This document shows positions 60,601 to 64,000 of a stretch of 64,000 nucleotides of DNA, piece by piece. The position numbers were made by a program, and so were the translations under genes. How positions within the stretch are numbered: position 1 is the first letter of the stretch; each line of letters starts with the position of its first letter. The notes beneath the pieces are model-generated. The model was not told where the DNA came from and made no database searches. It saw nothing but the letters and a program-made list of their open reading frames with translations. Source of the DNA: Mytilus galloprovincialis (Eukaryota; Mollusca; Bivalvia; Mytilida; Mytilidae); contig NC_134845.1 of NCBI RefSeq assembly GCF_965363235.1, positions 9,362,101 to 9,426,100 of the forward strand, given 5' to 3'.

Positions 60601-63600
60601 TTAAATTCTCGGTGAATGAAGAACAACATCTCCAATACCTGCATCTAAAATGAAATATTTGTACACATTAAAATATAATTTACAGATTTTAATGTAATGA
60701 AATTAAACAGATAATACAAATATGTACTACTGGGAAAAAAATGCACGTTATCAGTTTCACGCGTCTGAGGCGCTTTTCTTGATTTTTTCTTCATCAGGAA
60801 CCCTCAATGCAAGATATTTGAAAACAAAGGATGTATAGGAACCGAAACAGTTGAAGAACAAATGGCAAAAACATAAGTTACGATAAGACAATGACATATT
60901 GAAATTAAAGAACGACTTTTGATACCTTTTTTGTTAGGTAACCAAGACGTAAGAAAGCATTCATTATATTACGAAAGTTCGACGAGGTCTTTCCAGTTTT
61001 CTTTCTTGAATTCATATCAATTAGCCTAGTTCGTTTGTTAATTATGAAATCAAACGGAGAATAGTATAGTCAAATAAACAAGTGGTCCTTCAAAAGTAGA
61101 AAAAAAAACCAAAATTACAAAAATCGAAATTCCTTAATCAAATGGCAAAATTAAAAGCATATGCATATAACACGAATGGATAACAACTGTCTGATTCCTG
61201 ACTTGGTATAGATCTACTTCTTTGTACAAAAAAGTGAATTAAACTTAGTTGTATAGCTAACTAAACACCTCACTGGCATGACTGTCGCACACAACTTCAT
61301 TATATTGACAACGATTTGGGAACAAAACAAACGGACATAATAAGTTCACATGTTAAAACAAAAGTAGGTGTCAGTAGTATATAATGTGTATTAATCTTAT
61401 TCGCTTTAGATTTGTCATTACTGTGCCCTTTAGAGTCGACTATGCGGTACTCGTTGTTGAAGGCCGTACGGTGACTGACATATAGTTTCTGTGTCATTCG
61501 TCTCTTTAGGAGAGTTGTCATATCAGCTGACCACATCTTTTTATTTCTATATAAAGAGAATGAGTAGAATAATGTTTACTTCTTTGTTAAATTCAAAAGG
61601 TTTAGTTTTATAAGCATATCGTTGTTGCTGATGTTATATAAAAACAAATGACACCCAAATTTAGAAATAAGGCCAGTATGAACATCTATGTGCATCGTGA
61701 ATTAGTGTTGTTGGCGACTTGGCGTTATATCCCAAAATTATGTCCCAAAATGCAAGTGCACATCGTCTTTGAATTATATCATCATCAAGGTCCTGTTGAA
61801 ACCTTAGTCTTTTAATTAAGTACCTGCTAAAGTTGTTTTCTTAGGATACTTCAAGTCTGGTAGGACATCTCTGTGTACGTGGTGTATATGCGTACGTCTT
61901 CTGAAGAACTTCCGGTACAATATAAAAGCCGACAATAAAACAAGGATTAATACTAGCGCAGCACAAATACCGACAACTAAAGCTGGAATGTTGATATCGT
62001 TATTTGACGACAGATCAGGGTTATCACCATTTAAAGCTGAAATGTTAAATTATAGAATCCTTAAAGTGATCAAATAAGTAAAAAAATTGTTTTATTACTT
62101 AATAATTAAAAATGTTGCCTACATTTCACTAACTTTCGGCTGAAACTTCTTAATCAGTCAAATAAAGAAGGTTAAAGAAGTAAGAAGTTGAAATAGTTGA
62201 GCACTCTAATAAAACAAAGAGCATTCATTGTTCCTAATTAAAATAATCGTAGAATCACGCATGTTACATGCTTCAATCGGTACCATAAGCTACGGTCAGT
62301 CTTTATATTTCTCTATTGTGTTTTGTGTTTGCAACTGTTGTTTTGCTTCTAGTCATTCAAGACAAAAATCACGAAAATCCATATAGGGTTGATCGCATGA
62401 ATTTAGATAGGTTTTTCATTATACCATGCCTCTATAATTTTAATTAGTGTAGAGCGCTGTAACTGTGATGATATTATTACAAAAGTAATGATATTACAGC
62501 ATATGGAAACCAAGTTTAAAACGTAATACATTATTTTATTCCAGGTGTTATCAACTCGGAAAAGACAGTAGCTTCTTAAATTGTAAATTTCAATGTAGGA
62601 TACTTACGACAAGTTACTGTAAATAAAGGATACAAATAATTAAGATAGAATAGTTAAGTGTTTAATGTAAGCGATATACATCAGATGAACATTATTTTTA
62701 AGGGAACAATAATTTTATCATTATATTTCAAACAAAAATAGTAGAAGACTCCGATTGGATATATCTGTATTCGTGTTTATTCAACAACAGATGAATCTAT
62801 ACGGTTGATATCCAGTATTATTGCATAGCAATATAATATTTCCCACAGAAAGTAACCAAAAGTTAGCGTGCAATAAATTCAAATATTGCACTAGTGCAAT
62901 AAATCTTCAAAATACATCATGTCATCAACGACAAAATCTTAGTTTAAACTAATTTTTACTTTCAAATATTATTTTGCTATACAATAAAAGGGTTATTGCA
63001 TGAATACTGGTGAATATTGTCCCTCGTAGAACATATATTGCACTCGCAAGCTATTCATGCAATAACCCTTTATTATAAACATTATTTTACATGATTTAAT
63101 GAGTGTGTTTGTTTTTCTGTTTTTACATTTCTTTATCCTGTAGGGTTTAATATCTTGCTCTACGGTATGAGTTTTGTCCATGATTGTTGTTTTTGCGTTT
63201 TGGTCTTTTCAAGGCTTGGCATTTTCTCTTAAATTTTGTTGTTAATCACACCTATACTATATGCATAAGCTTACATTCATACTACATAAGTAGTACTAGT
63301 GCGATCGTTCCTTTTTTTCATTTAAAAATACTCCGAAGTTCTTCCCATTTGCAGAGATTTATAAAGAAATATTTAAAGATTGTGTAGTCTGAGAGTTTAA
63401 ATTGTGTTTGTATTCAAGTCTTAATGGTAGAGTTCTCAAGATGTATGTGTTGAAGTAACGTTGAATAAATACTCTGTGTTTTTTCTTACCGTCTTTGGAC
63501 AAAGTAATCAGGACACTCTCCTGGTTAGATGTCCTTGCAAATGGTGTCTGTCCCTTTTCACAGCTGCCCGGGTTTGTACTCATGACAATTGTCCCTCGCG

Positions 63601-63613
63601 ATGACACCACTGC
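60601..63613 (-). CDS. Gene C: third paralog, 3' exons only
   Basis: Exon equivalent to B exon 7 at 63490-63613: 124 nt, same length as in gene A, coding IVMSTNPGSCEKGQTPFART, with acceptor TTGTTAG and donor GTAAG. Exon equivalent to B exon 8 at 61824-62036: 213 nt against 216, phase 1 to 1. It codes a short stalk, a transmembrane helix (IPALVVGICAALVLILVLLS AFILY without the gap), and a basic His-rich start of the tail (RKFFRRRTHIHHVHRDV). If the donor at 61823 is not used, translation would stop at 61816-61818. A possible terminal exon is 60601-60644 (DAGIGDVVLHSPRI, stop), phase-compatible but weakly supported. Upstream exons lie beyond 64000. The gene is convergent with gene B. Confidence 0.65.
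60740..60870. repeat. Dispersed repeat, second copy of the 52215 family
   Basis: See the matches listed for 52215-52360; same orientation. Confidence 0.6.
61105..61380. repeat. Dispersed repeat, same family as 41950
   Basis: TCAAATGGCAAAATTAAAAG, GGATAACAACTGTCTGATTC, CTGACTTGGTATAGATCTAC and CTAACTAAACACCTCACTGG. A fragment of the 33950 family follows at 61400-61550. Confidence 0.5.
62818..63066. mobile_element. Foldback/MITE, second and partly deleted copy of 25280-25568
   Basis: ATAGCAATATAATATTTCCC...GAAAGTAACCAAAAGTTAGC...AAATATTATTTTGCTATACA + ATAAAAGGGTTATTGCATGA matches the first copy. Most of the right hairpin arm is missing and the end reads TATTCATGCAATAACCCTTT. Confidence 0.7.
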
Positions 63614-63807
63614 CTAACAAATTAAGAACTTGCAAGGTCAAAGTCGAATAAGGAACAATGAATAAGAAAATGTAAAAGCTTTCCTTTCTTTTTTAATATT
63701 ATACAATTTTCAAATTATTCATGTTATTTTCCCTATCTTTCATTTTCAGATTGAGAATATAAATACCTATAGCTATGGCACGCCGTTTTCATATTTATTC
63801 AAATTTG

Positions 63808-64000
63808 AAGATATCTTATTTATTTAACAAGACATCTTATTAAGTATTAAGATATCTTTAATTTTTATAAGATATCTTATTCAATTTGAAAGTAAATAAG
63901 ATATCTCTATTAGTTTATAAGATATCTCTATTAGTTTATAAGATATCTCTATAAGTTAATAATATATCTCTATTAATAAATAAGATATCTTATAAAGTAT
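63808..64000. repeat. AAGATATCTT-type palindromic satellite, continuing past the window
   Basis: About nine occurrences of (A)AGATATCT(T) spaced at roughly 20-24 bp, the best unit being ATAAGATATCTCTATTAGTT. In an intron of gene C. Confidence 0.8.

Overview
The window looks like nuclear DNA of a bivalve mollusc, most likely a mussel (Mytilus). It is AT-rich and intron-rich, full of short dispersed repeats that I recall from mussel sequence, and opens with the last exon of a TRIM-like gene. The genus call is from memory; no database was available.

Layout. (1) 1-6542: last coding exon of a TRIM/B-box-type beta-propeller protein (171-988), then gene-poor DNA with old repeats and a TTAA-flanked MITE. 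(2) 6549-20939: a 14,391-bp Polinton/Maverick, sharply GC-richer than its surroundings, with 136-bp terminal inverted repeats that read identical and a 6-bp target duplication (ATGCAC). It looks whole and young. It carries family B DNA polymerase, chromodomain integrase, packaging ATPase, adenain-like protease, double and single jelly-roll capsid proteins, a core/membrane-active protein, a PLA2 protein, a fibre-motif protein, a zinc protein and small basic proteins. (3) 21682-64000: three paralogous genes for type I membrane proteins of an invertebrate-type Cys-rich extracellular family (DUF7042-7045-like, from memory). Gene A is on the minus strand (21682-32564). Gene B is on the plus strand (35485-55204) and yields a complete 11-exon, 476-residue model. 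Gene C is on the minus strand (60601-63613 visible) and runs off the window. Exon order, intron phases and often exon lengths agree across the three.

Most unusual signals. In the Polinton: (a) all eleven minus-strand genes start at a TATAAATAAATG-like junction that often also supplies the stop codon of the gene before; (b) hairpins of similar design lie at both convergent gene junctions, in the largest gap and near the right end; (c) POLB contains about 300 extra residues with a second polymerase-palm-like pair of motifs between exonuclease and polymerase domains; (d) a small basic protein ends in an adenain-type cleavage site plus a 13-residue tail, recalling the adenovirus pVI C-terminal peptide. 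In the host genes: the 3' ends of two gene B exons, each with its splice donor, have been amplified into minisatellites of about 13 and 30 copies in the next intron, and gene A has a matching amplification on the acceptor side of its exon 2. One 67-bp array could supply about 30 in-frame 27-nt micro-exons.

The rest is introns and intergenic DNA with MITEs, foldback elements, a Harbinger-like element, a tandem duplication that preserves the empty site of a TTAA MITE, and simple repeats.
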